A DNA stretch of 5,033 nucleotides from Candidatus Pacearchaeota archaeon (GTDB taxonomy: Archaea; Nanobdellota; Nanobdellia; Pacearchaeales; GW2011-AR1). The notes below the pieces were generated by a model. The model saw only the letters and a list, made by a program, of their open reading frames with translations. It did no database searches and was not told where the DNA came from. Made by a program: the position numbers and the translations under genes. This document shows, piece after piece, positions 1-4,243 of the stretch. The stretch's first letter is position 1. The number at the start of each line of letters is the position of its first letter. The stretch lies in the NCBI GenBank assembly GCA_014728565.1, contig WJLK01000011.1:1-5033 (forward strand), read 5' to 3'.

Positions 1-1
1 A

Positions 2-220
2 TTTTTAGATATTCAAAGAATTTTTGTATCAAAAGCTTACAGAAATAAAGGTATTGGTACATATTTTATTAAAAAGTTTGAAAATGAAACAAAAAAGAAA
101 AAAGTAAATCTTGAAGTTTGGAAAGGAAATCCTGCAATAAAACTATATAAAAAATTAGGTTATAAAATTATAAAATATAATAATGGTAAATACCAGATGC
201 AAAAATTATTAACAAAATAA
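2..220 (+). CDS. GNAT family N-acetyltransferase, C-terminal fragment (5' end outside window)
   Basis: An open frame enters from the left edge and gives 72 residues before TAA at 218-220. It carries the two most diagnostic GNAT elements. The first is the acetyl-CoA pyrophosphate-binding loop RNKGIG (residues about 15-20 of the fragment), preceded by a hydrophobic beta strand (IQRIFVSKAY). The second is the motif-B region EVWKGNPAIKLYKKLGYKI, typical of RimI-like acetyltransferases. Known members transfer acetyl from acetyl-CoA to an amine of a small molecule or a protein N-terminus or lysine. The substrate cannot be told from this fragment. The N-terminal half is missing only because of the window edge. 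It is followed by a 168-base gap with a promoter, so it is probably not in the same transcription unit as the metal-related genes downstream. Confidence 0.85.
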   Translation, partial: FLDIQRIFVSKAYRNKGIGTYFIKKFENETKKKKVNLEVWKGNPAIKLYKKLGYKIIKYNNGKYQMQKLLTK

Positions 221-326
221 CCAAACACCTATATTTCCATACCCTCTAATTCCAGCAGGGACATTTAGACCTATTATTTTTGAGTATATATTCTTTACCT
301 CTGCTTGTTAATCCTCAAACAAAACA

Positions 327-334
327 TTTAAATA
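327..334 (+). promoter_or_regulatory. Candidate archaeal TATA box for the DUF5320 gene
   Basis: TTTAAATA sits in an A-rich context (AAAACA just upstream could act as a BRE). A start site about 22-27 bases downstream would fall near 355-360, leaving a short leader that includes the SD at 375-380. A bacterial reading (TTGTTA at 305-310, a -10-like TTAAAT at 328-333, 17-base spacing) is also possible, so the promoter type depends on the organism. The rest of the 221-326 gap shows no gene or strong hairpin that I can support; a T-rich patch near 273-295 might end the upstream transcript. Confidence 0.5.
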
Positions 335-337
335 GTA

Positions 338-357
338 TTATGAATATATATTCATAA
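338..357. promoter_or_regulatory. Perfect 20-bp palindrome, candidate repressor operator
   Basis: TTATGAATATATATTCATAA is a perfect inverted repeat with ten bases per arm and no spacer. Its core is TGAA-N6-TTCA, the half-site arrangement known for many ArsR/SmtB metal-sensing repressor operators. It lies directly after the TATA-like element and reaches the predicted transcription start, so a bound protein would block initiation. The sensor identity is an inference. The DUF134 helix-turn-helix protein encoded at 1971-2468 is the only candidate DNA-binding protein in the window, but it is not of the ArsR family. Confidence 0.5.
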
Positions 358-374
358 CTAAAAAGCTTAAAAGC

Positions 375-380
375 AGGAGG
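375..380 (+). promoter_or_regulatory. Strong Shine-Dalgarno of the DUF5320 gene
   Basis: AGGAGG ends 8 bases before ATG 389. It is one of only two strong SD sequences at normal spacing in the window; the other precedes the NifX-like gene. It supports ATG 389 as the start. Confidence 0.8.
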
Positions 381-388
381 AAATCAAA

Positions 389-679
389 ATGCCAGGAGGA
401 GATAGAACAGGCCCTGCAGGACAGGGCAGCATGACTGGAAGAAAACTTGGATATTGTTCAGGCTCTAATAATCCAGGATTTGCAAACTCTGGTTTTGGAA
501 GAGGTTTAGGCAGAGGTCTTGGAAGAGGATTTGCATGGAGAGCAAGAGCTATACAAAACATACAGCAACCAGTTGTAATCACAGAAAAACAAGAAAAAGA
601 ATATCTTGAACAGGAATTAGAAACTTTGAAGCAGGAAATGAAAGAAATTGAAGAGAGACTAAAACAAATTAAAAAATAA
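389..679 (+). CDS. DUF5320-type small Gly/Arg-rich protein with coiled-coil tail
   Basis: This 96-residue protein has three parts. Residues 1-23 match the recognisable DUF5320 opening (MPGGDRTGP, then MTGR and LGYC). Residues 35-48 hold GR repeats (GFGRGLGRGLGRGF). Residues 66-96 form a Glu/Lys-rich amphipathic helix likely to be a coiled coil (EYLEQELETLKQEMKEIEERL). It has one cysteine (Cys23), no signal peptide and no membrane segment, so it is probably cytosolic. The family has no established biochemical role that I know of, but its genes recur next to NifX-like, DUF134 and ferredoxin-fused ATPase genes, as here. The coiled coil suggests oligomerisation or docking to a partner (inference). 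The start is fixed by AGGAGG 8 bases upstream. A 6-bp hairpin (411-416 with 422-427) lies inside the gene and is probably incidental to the Gly-Pro codons. Confidence 0.85.
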   Translation: MPGGDRTGPAGQGSMTGRKLGYCSGSNNPGFANSGFGRGLGRGLGRGFAWRARAIQNIQQPVVITEKQEKEYLEQELETLKQEMKEIEERLKQIKK

Positions 680-699
680 TTTTTATTTTTCATTTTTTT
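680..699 (+). terminator. T-rich archaeal-type transcript end after the DUF5320 gene
   Basis: Three T runs (TTTTT, TTTTT and TTTTTTT with single-base interruptions) begin within the stop codon region and follow no stable hairpin. Archaeal RNA polymerase often stops at such non-template T tracts. The signal may be partial, with some read-through into the transporter genes. The last T run followed by AATAA could instead act as a TATA-like element for the leader that follows. Confidence 0.45.
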
Positions 700-710
700 A
701 ATAATTCAAA

Positions 711-826
711 ATGAAACTCCTCACACTAAAGTGCGAGTTATCGACTGACAATATAAAAAATATTAAGCTGAGCAGAAGAGTAGCAAGCAGGAACATCAAA
801 CTCGTAGTTTAAAAGATAGATATCAA
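711..826 (+). ncRNA. Candidate structured RNA or leader, upstream part (unassigned)
   Basis: This non-coding stretch contains several competing helices. The central GAGTT at 735-739 can pair with AACTC 715-719, supported by CAC 724-726 with GTG 731-733. Alternatively 732-739 can pair with 799-806 (8 bp including one G-T wobble). The second AAACTC copy can also fold locally (798-802 with 806-810, loop CGT). The element AAACTC is thus present twice (714-719 and 798-803), each copy complementary to the same central segment. An A/T hairpin is possible near 751-765. No tRNA, C/D box RNA or riboswitch class that I know matches. The helices are short and chance pairing in AT-rich DNA is a real alternative. 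The motif AAGCAGGAA (785-793) before a small hairpin faintly resembles IS200/IS605 right ends, so a decayed insertion-sequence end is another possibility. Confidence 0.25.
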
Positions 827-828
827 AA

Positions 829-838
829 TTAAATATAA
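829..838 (+). promoter_or_regulatory. Possible TATA-like element for the CDF-DUF134 transcript
   Basis: TTAAATATAA lies 54 bases before ATG 892. If used, transcription would begin near 857-862, giving a leader of about 30 bases that excludes the SD at 838-844. If transcription starts further upstream, the hairpins and the SD are in the mRNA instead. The sequence cannot decide between the two. Confidence 0.25.
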
Positions 839-880
839 AGGAGGGCTCTCCTCTTGATTAAAGGCGAGAGTGTCTGAGCC
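838..880 (+). promoter_or_regulatory. Displaced Shine-Dalgarno with competing hairpins before the CDF gene
   Basis: A strong SD, AAGGAGG (838-844), lies 47 bases before ATG 892, while nothing SD-like sits at normal spacing. Three pairings compete. In the first, 839-843 with 848-852 (loop GGCT) hides the SD. In the second, 844-848 with 876-880 (GGCTC/GAGCC) folds out the intervening bases and leaves the SD only 11 bases from ATG 892. The third is a long hairpin 845-871 with stem 846-850/866-870, a C-C mismatch, 852-855/861-864 and loop GATTA. The SD also sits 9 bases from a TTG (854) opening a 7-codon frame ending at TGA 875-877, a possible leader peptide. Regulation of transporter translation is an inference from these pairings. 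Confidence 0.4.
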
Positions 881-891
881 TAACAAATGTA

Positions 892-1959
892 ATGAAAGAA
901 AAAATAGCAGGATTATCAGTATTTGTGAACTTAATTCTAGCTGTAGGTAAAATCATAGTAGGATTTCTAGCAAAATCAACATCAGTTATAGCTGAAGGAA
1001 TTCACTCTGGAATGGATGTCATATCATCAGGAATAAGTCTTGTTGGTATAAGAATCTCTAAAAAACCAGTTGACAAAAAACATCCTTACGGACATTATAA
1101 ATTTGAGGTATTATCAGGATTAGTAATAACTATTCTTTTATTTGCAACTGGAATCTGGATTATCTATGAAGCTTATAAGGGATTTTTAAATCCAGAAATA
1201 GTTTCAATAAGTTATCTTGCACTAGGAATTATGTTGCTCTCTGTAATTTTAAATGAAATTACAGCAAGATTAAAAATTCACTACGGAAAAAAAGAAAACT
1301 CCCTGAGTTTATTATCTGATGGTGTTCATGACCGAGTTGATGTTTATAGTTCAATAGCTGTTTTAATTGGATTACTAATAATGCCTTATTGGGTTTATAT
1401 TGACTCAATTCTTGCACTATTAATTGGATTATATATATTAAAAGAATCTCTTTCTTTAGGTAAAGAAGCAACAGATTCTTTACTAGATGTTTCAGCAGGA
1501 GAAGAGATTGAAGATAAAATCAAAAAGATAGCAGAACAAAACAACATAGAAATCTCAGATATAAAAACTCAGAAAAAAGGAGCAATAGTAACAGCTAATA
1601 TAGAAATACAACTACCAAGTAAAATAAATGTTGAAGAAGCAACAAAAATATCAAAAAATCTTAAAGAAAACCTGATTAAGAATATTGAACCTCTGGAGTA
1701 TGTAGCAATTCAGATAAAAAGTCATGATTTCACAGATTCATACTACCAACCTAAAGATATTGTTTCAAAAATAACCAACAGAGGTTTTGGATGGCAGAGA
1801 AAGGGAAAATTTAAAGACAAAATCAAAGAAGCAGAAGGAAAAGGTCCAGAAGGTTACTGTGTCTGTAAAAAATGTGGATATAGAATAAAACATCAAAGAG
1901 GAACTCCATGTTCAACAATTAAATGTCCTAAATGTAAAGTAAACCTGACAAGAGAGTAA
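892..1959 (+). CDS. Cation diffusion facilitator (CDF) family metal transporter with C-terminal zinc-ribbon tail
   Basis: This 355-residue inner-membrane transporter belongs to the CDF family, whose members exchange Zn2+ or a similar divalent metal for protons and usually export it from the cytosol. The transport site is complete: H38-x3-D42 in TM2 (HSGMD) and H146-x3-D150 in TM5 (HDRVD), the His/Asp pattern typical of zinc-type members. The family signature HPYGHYKFE is at 64-72. About six membrane segments span residues 5-190. A cytoplasmic domain of the YiiP type follows (about 200-290). Unusually, a linker and a 38-residue ribbon (318-355) follow that, with C323, C325, C328, H334, C340, C345 and C348. 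The same ribbon ends the DUF134 protein encoded 11 bases downstream. ATG 892 is the only usable start in frame after a stop at 859. It has no SD at normal spacing (see the leader entry). Metal specificity is inferred. Confidence 0.9.
   Translation: MKEKIAGLSVFVNLILAVGKIIVGFLAKSTSVIAEGIHSGMDVISSGISLVGIRISKKPVDKKHPYGHYKFEVLSGLVITILLFATGIWIIYEAYKGFLNPEIVSISYLALGIMLLSVILNEITARLKIHYGKKENSLSLLSDGVHDRVDVYSSIAVLIGLLIMPYWVYIDSILALLIGLYILKESLSLGKEATDSLLDVSAGEEIEDKIKKIAEQNNIEISDIKTQKKGAIVTANIEIQLPSKINVEEATKISKNLKENLIKNIEPLEYVAIQIKSHDFTDSYYQPKDIVSKITNRGFGWQRKGKFKDKIKEAEGKGPEGYCVCKKCGYRIKHQRGTPCSTIKCPKCKVNLTRE
1843..1956 (+). other. Cys-rich ribbon module, copy 1 (end of CDF transporter)
   Basis: This segment encodes the last 38 residues of the transporter. 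The pattern is C-x-C-x2-C-x5-H-x5-C-x4-C-x2-C, ending in TRE before the stop. It is aligned without gaps to copy 2 (2352-2465), with 22 of 38 residues identical by eye, including every Cys and the His. The pattern suggests binding of zinc or another soft metal. The DNA copies share a 14-base match around AAATGTCCTAAATG but have otherwise diverged, so this is an old module and not a recent duplication. Confidence 0.75.
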
Positions 1960-1970
1960 AAAATCTAAAA

Positions 1971-2468
1971 ATGCCAAGACCAAGAAGAATAAGAAGAATT
2001 TTTTTTCAGCCAGATGTTACTTATTTCAAACCAGCAGGAATTCCCATATCACATCTAAATCAAATAACCCTTAGTTTTGATGAATTAGAAGCTATAAGAT
2101 TAATTGACAGTGAAGAAATGGAACAAACTAAAGCTGCTAAAAAAATGAAGATTTCCCAATCAACACTATCCCGATTAATTAAGAATGGAAGGAAAAAATT
2201 ATCTGATGCTCTGACAAAAGGATATTCAATTAAAATTCAGGGAGGCAATTTTAAAATGACAATGCCAAGAAAAGGACTTGGTTTAGGACAGGGTGCTGGA
2301 AGAGGAAGAGGCAGAGGTTTAGGAAGAGGAAGAATGAGGGGATTTTCAGCAGGTCCTGATGGAAACTGCATATGTCCTAAATGTGGTTACAGAGAGTCTC
2401 ATAAAAAAGGAGTTCCCTGCTACCAGAAGAAATGTCCTAAATGCAATAATCTTATGACAAGGGAATAA
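1971..2468 (+). CDS. DUF134 helix-turn-helix protein with GR-rich linker and Cys-rich ribbon
   Basis: This 165-residue protein has a DUF134 domain at about residues 1-92, with the typical opening MPRPRRIRRI, the segment TYFKPAGIP (17-25) and the LSFDELEAIRL helix. A sigma-region-4-like helix-turn-helix (about 52-72, including AAKKMKISQSTLSRLI) probably binds DNA. A flexible Gly/Arg-rich linker follows (103-124), then a 38-residue ribbon (128-165) with C133, C135, C138, H144, C150, C155 and C158. The arrangement suggests a metal-responsive transcription regulator (inference): the ribbon would sense and the helix-turn-helix would bind DNA, and the palindrome at 338-357 is a possible target. DUF134 targets are not well established. 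The gene begins 11 bases after the transporter stop without an SD, so it is almost certainly cotranscribed and translated by coupling or reinitiation. Confidence 0.85.
   Translation: MPRPRRIRRIFFQPDVTYFKPAGIPISHLNQITLSFDELEAIRLIDSEEMEQTKAAKKMKISQSTLSRLIKNGRKKLSDALTKGYSIKIQGGNFKMTMPRKGLGLGQGAGRGRGRGLGRGRMRGFSAGPDGNCICPKCGYRESHKKGVPCYQKKCPKCNNLMTRE
2352..2465 (+). other. Cys-rich ribbon module, copy 2 (end of DUF134 protein)
   Basis: This segment encodes residues 128-165, with exactly the same Cys/His spacing as copy 1 and the same GP-G start and TRE end. Cys pairs that are strictly kept across two unrelated proteins point to selection for metal binding or for a common docking partner. Confidence 0.75.
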
Positions 2469-2490
2469 AAATTAAAATAATTAAATTAAA

Positions 2491-2682
2491 ATGCCTTGGG
2501 TGGATGAAGATAAATGTGTTGGATGTAGAATATGTATTGATAGATGCCCTGTTAATGCAATTAAGATGGAAAATGGAAAAGCAGTGATAGATATGAAAAA
2601 GTGCATTCGTTGTAAGAAATGTCACTGGCTCTGCCCTAGAAAAGCAATAAAACATGATAGTGAGAAATCAGATAAAAAATGA
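2491..2682 (+). CDS. Small 2x[4Fe-4S] ferredoxin
   Basis: This 63-residue bacterial-type ferredoxin has two complete cluster motifs: C9-x2-C12-x2-C15-x3-C19-P and C38-x2-C41-x2-C44-x3-C48-P. As usual for this fold, the fourth Cys of each motif would ligate the other cluster. It is a soluble one-electron carrier, probably serving the ATPase or cofactor reactions encoded nearby; the partner is inferred from position only. The 22-base AT-only gap before ATG 2491 has no SD. Its stop overlaps the next start (ATGA at 2679-2682), which indicates tight translational coupling to the permease half-gene. Confidence 0.93.
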   Translation: MPWVDEDKCVGCRICIDRCPVNAIKMENGKAVIDMKKCIRCKKCHWLCPRKAIKHDSEKSDKK

Positions 2683-3092
2683 AACAGGCAATAATTAAAT
2701 CATCAAAATCTCTATTGAAGTCTTTTCCTATTATTTTGGGAACAATCTTACTTATAAGTTTGATCTCTGTGATAATTCCAAAATCATTTTATATAATGAT
2801 TTTTAGTGAAGATCTTTTTTTAGATTCTATTATTGGAAGTTTAATCGGAAGCATTTCTGCTGGAAATCCAGTTACAAGTTATATTTTTGGAGGAGAAATG
2901 TTAACACAAGGAGTTAGTTTGTTAGCTGTTACTGCTTTTTTAATTTCATGGGTGACTGTTGGATTAATACAATTGCCAGCTGAATCTGCTATATTAGGAA
3001 AAAAATTTGCTTTATTTAGAAATCTTACAGCATTTATTTTATCAATAATAGTTTCTGTAATAACAATTTTAATTTTAGAGGTTTTAATATGA
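2679..3092 (+). CDS. Permease half-protein, N-terminal-type half (ArsP/DUF318-like)
   Basis: This 137-residue hydrophobic protein has about three or four membrane segments (around 16-34, 50-68, 79-99 and 113-136). The conserved-looking blocks GSISAGNPVTSY (57-68), TVGLIQLPAE (93-102) and GKKFALFRN (107-115) match, from memory, the small archaeal permeases related to the ArsP/DUF318 superfamily, in which two half-size subunits replace one full-length permease. Characterised superfamily relatives export organoarsenicals, but most members have no known substrate. The gene overlaps the ferredoxin stop by ATGA and the second half-gene start by another ATGA (3089-3092), so the two halves are probably made together and pair in the membrane. 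The substrate is unknown; a metal or metalloid compound fits the neighbours. Confidence 0.65.
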   Translation: MKQAIIKSSKSLLKSFPIILGTILLISLISVIIPKSFYIMIFSEDLFLDSIIGSLIGSISAGNPVTSYIFGGEMLTQGVSLLAVTAFLISWVTVGLIQLPAESAILGKKFALFRNLTAFILSIIVSVITILILEVLI

Positions 3093-3615
3093 AAATTAGA
3101 TTAAATAAAATTCCTGGTTCTTGGTGTTTTTTAATAATCATAATTCTCATTTATTTTTTGTTATTTTTAATTAAAAAACATTTATTTTTTTTAAGTATAA
3201 ATTTCTTTAACAGTATTATTTTAAATATAATACTTGTTTTTATTTTTGTTTTTATTTTAATGGTGATTACTAATCATTATATAACTCATAAATTTGTAAT
3301 AAAACATTTAGGAGAAAAAGGAATTAAAAAATGGTTTTTTGTAATTCTGGGAGGGATTTTATCAACAGGACCTATTTATATGTGGTATCCTTATTAGCTG
3401 ATTTGAAAAATAAAGGATTAAGTTATGGACTTATTGCCTGTTTTTTATACAATAGAGCAATTAAAATTCCCTTACTCCCAATTGCTATTTTTTATTTTGG
3501 TTGGAAATATATTCTTGTATTAAGTTTTGTTATGATATTAATGTCTGTAATTCAGGGAATTGTTATTGATAAAATATTTAGAAAAAATAAAATTAAAAGA
3601 AGAAATAATTTATAA
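3089..3615 (+). pseudogene. Permease half-protein, second half, interrupted by a -1 frameshift
   Basis: The first frame (3089-3397) encodes 102 residues ending at TAG. The family-like run GGILSTGPIYMWYP sits right before the stop. The continuation LLADLKNKGLSYGLIACFLYNRA, followed by IKIPLLP, lies in the -1 frame and runs to TAA at 3613-3615. Joining CCT (3389-3391) to TTA (3391-3393) gives a continuous protein of about 175 residues with about five membrane segments, so one T appears to be missing near 3391. No X-XXY-YYZ slippery site is seen there, which argues against programmed frameshifting. A sequencing or assembly error, or recent gene decay, are the main options. The codon and amino-acid character is intact on both sides, favouring error or a very recent event. 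It starts through an ATGA overlap with the first half. Confidence 0.75.
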
Positions 3616-3616
3616 G
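3609..3616 (+). promoter_or_regulatory. Possible internal TATA element for the NifX-like gene
   Basis: TTTATAAG overlaps the end of the permease gene and would place a transcript start near 3635-3640, just ahead of the SD. A second candidate, TTTATATAA (about 3626-3634), would start transcription after the SD and is less consistent. An intergenic gap of 44 bases and a strong SD make a secondary promoter plausible, but read-through from upstream is equally possible. Confidence 0.35.
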
Positions 3617-3643
3617 ATGATTTTATTTATATAATCTGTCTGT

Positions 3644-3650
3644 AAGGAGG
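3644..3650 (+). promoter_or_regulatory. Strong Shine-Dalgarno of the NifX-like gene
   Basis: AAGGAGG ends 9 bases before ATG 3660 and fixes that start. It stands out because the other internal genes of the cluster have no SD at normal spacing. Confidence 0.8.
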
Positions 3651-3659
3651 TATAAAAAA

Positions 3660-4031
3660 ATGAAAATAGCTATAAGTTCAACAGGAAAAGATTTAGAAAG
3701 TGATGTTGATGCAAGATTCGGAAGATGCAATTATTTTTTAATTTTAGAACTAGAAAATAATAAGATAAAAAATTTCAAATCAATTGAAAATAATGCCAGA
3801 GCACAGATGGGAGGAGCAGGAATAACAGCCGGAGAGATAGTTGCAAGAGAAAAAGTAAATGCAGTAATAACTGTAAATCTTGGTCCAAGAGCATTTTCTG
3901 TATTTGACCAATTCCAGATTAAAGTTTACCAAGGAGAAGGTCAGATAAAAAAAGTTGTCCAGGAATTTTTAGATAAAAAATTAAAAGAACTAACAGATGC
4001 TACAGGTCCACAACACAGAGGATTGAGATAA
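3660..4031 (+). CDS. NifX/NafY (MTH1175, ORP-like) family cofactor-binding protein
   Basis: This 123-residue soluble protein has the dinitrogenase iron-molybdenum-cofactor domain. The evidence is the opening MKIAISSTG, the block DARFGRCNYF (17-26), GGAGITAGEIVA (51-62), then VITVNLGPRAF (69-79) and VYQG (89-92), followed by a helix and the tail DATGPQHRGLR. The only Cys is C23 in the ARFGRC block. Family members bind metal-sulfur clusters or their precursors. NifX and NafY carry the nitrogenase cofactor, and the Desulfovibrio orange protein holds a Mo-Cu-S cluster. No nitrogenase genes are in this window, so the orange-protein-like branch is the better model (inference). Downstream genes for a zinc-finger protein and a ferredoxin-type ATPase follow at 2- and 12-base gaps, so they form one unit. 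Confidence 0.88.
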   Translation: MKIAISSTGKDLESDVDARFGRCNYFLILELENNKIKNFKSIENNARAQMGGAGITAGEIVAREKVNAVITVNLGPRAFSVFDQFQIKVYQGEGQIKKVVQEFLDKKLKELTDATGPQHRGLR

Positions 4032-4033
4032 AA

Positions 4034-4231
4034 ATGGCATTATTTAAAAAAAGATGTGCCTACTGTAAGGAAAAAATAGACAAAGATGACGAAGTTTGGG
4101 AAAAAGTAAAAGTTCCTGAATTTAAAAATAGGAAAAATAAAGTATTTTGCTCTAAAGAACATGCTGAACTTTATAAAAAAAATGTAAAGGGAACTCCCAG
4201 CAAAAGTTTATGCCCTTATTGCAAGGAATAA
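4034..4231 (+). CDS. Small zinc-finger protein (TRASH/YHS-like), function unknown
   Basis: This 65-residue protein has three paired metal-ligand sites: C8-x2-C11, C39-x3-H43 inside FCSKEHAELY, and C60-x2-C63 at the extreme C-terminus (CPYCKE). The FCS.EHA.LY block resembles TRASH/YHS-type metal-binding modules, known in metal sensors and metal-handling proteins. The N- and C-terminal CxxC pairs would make a treble-clef or ribbon-like site. It has no DNA-binding helix-turn-helix, signal peptide or membrane segment. It begins 2 bases after the NifX-like stop with no SD and sits directly before the Fe-S ATPase, so a chaperone or adaptor role for a metal in that system is a reasonable guess but only a guess. 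The Lys-rich composition matches its neighbours. Confidence 0.8.
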   Translation: MALFKKRCAYCKEKIDKDDEVWEKVKVPEFKNRKNKVFCSKEHAELYKKNVKGTPSKSLCPYCKE

Positions 4232-4243
4232 ACAATACAAAAG

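Noticed and set aside
221..312. Protein-like short frames on the - strand (for example ending NVPAGIRGYGNIGVW)
   Set aside because: They are only about 20-35 codons, with in-frame stops just upstream and no start codon; I recognise no family and they may be chance.
411..427. 6-bp hairpin GCCCTG/CAGGGC inside the DUF5320 gene as a terminator
   Set aside because: It lies in the coding region with no T tract after it, and follows from Gly-Pro-Ala-Gly-Gln-Gly codons.
367..693. 108-codon open frame on the - strand opposite the DUF5320 gene
   Set aside because: It is the mirror of a clear family gene on the + strand; its Pro/Leu repeats are just the complement of the Gly/Arg codons, and it has no SD.
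711..880. Box C/D guide RNA or tRNA in the intergenic region
   Set aside because: CTGA occurs several times, but no proper box C at suitable spacing, and no tRNA T-loop or acceptor stem can be found.
1259..1471. 70-codon open frame on the - strand inside the CDF gene
   Set aside because: It lies opposite the conserved TM5 region of the transporter and shows no family features.
2452..2655. 67-codon open frame on the - strand over the ferredoxin
   Set aside because: It is opposite two complete [4Fe-4S] motifs, which are the real coding signal.
3331..3390. Separate start at ATG 3331 for the 94-codon downstream permease frame
   Set aside because: The first 20 codons of that frame look unlike a membrane protein and overlap conserved residues in the other frame; a frameshift at 3391 explains the data better.
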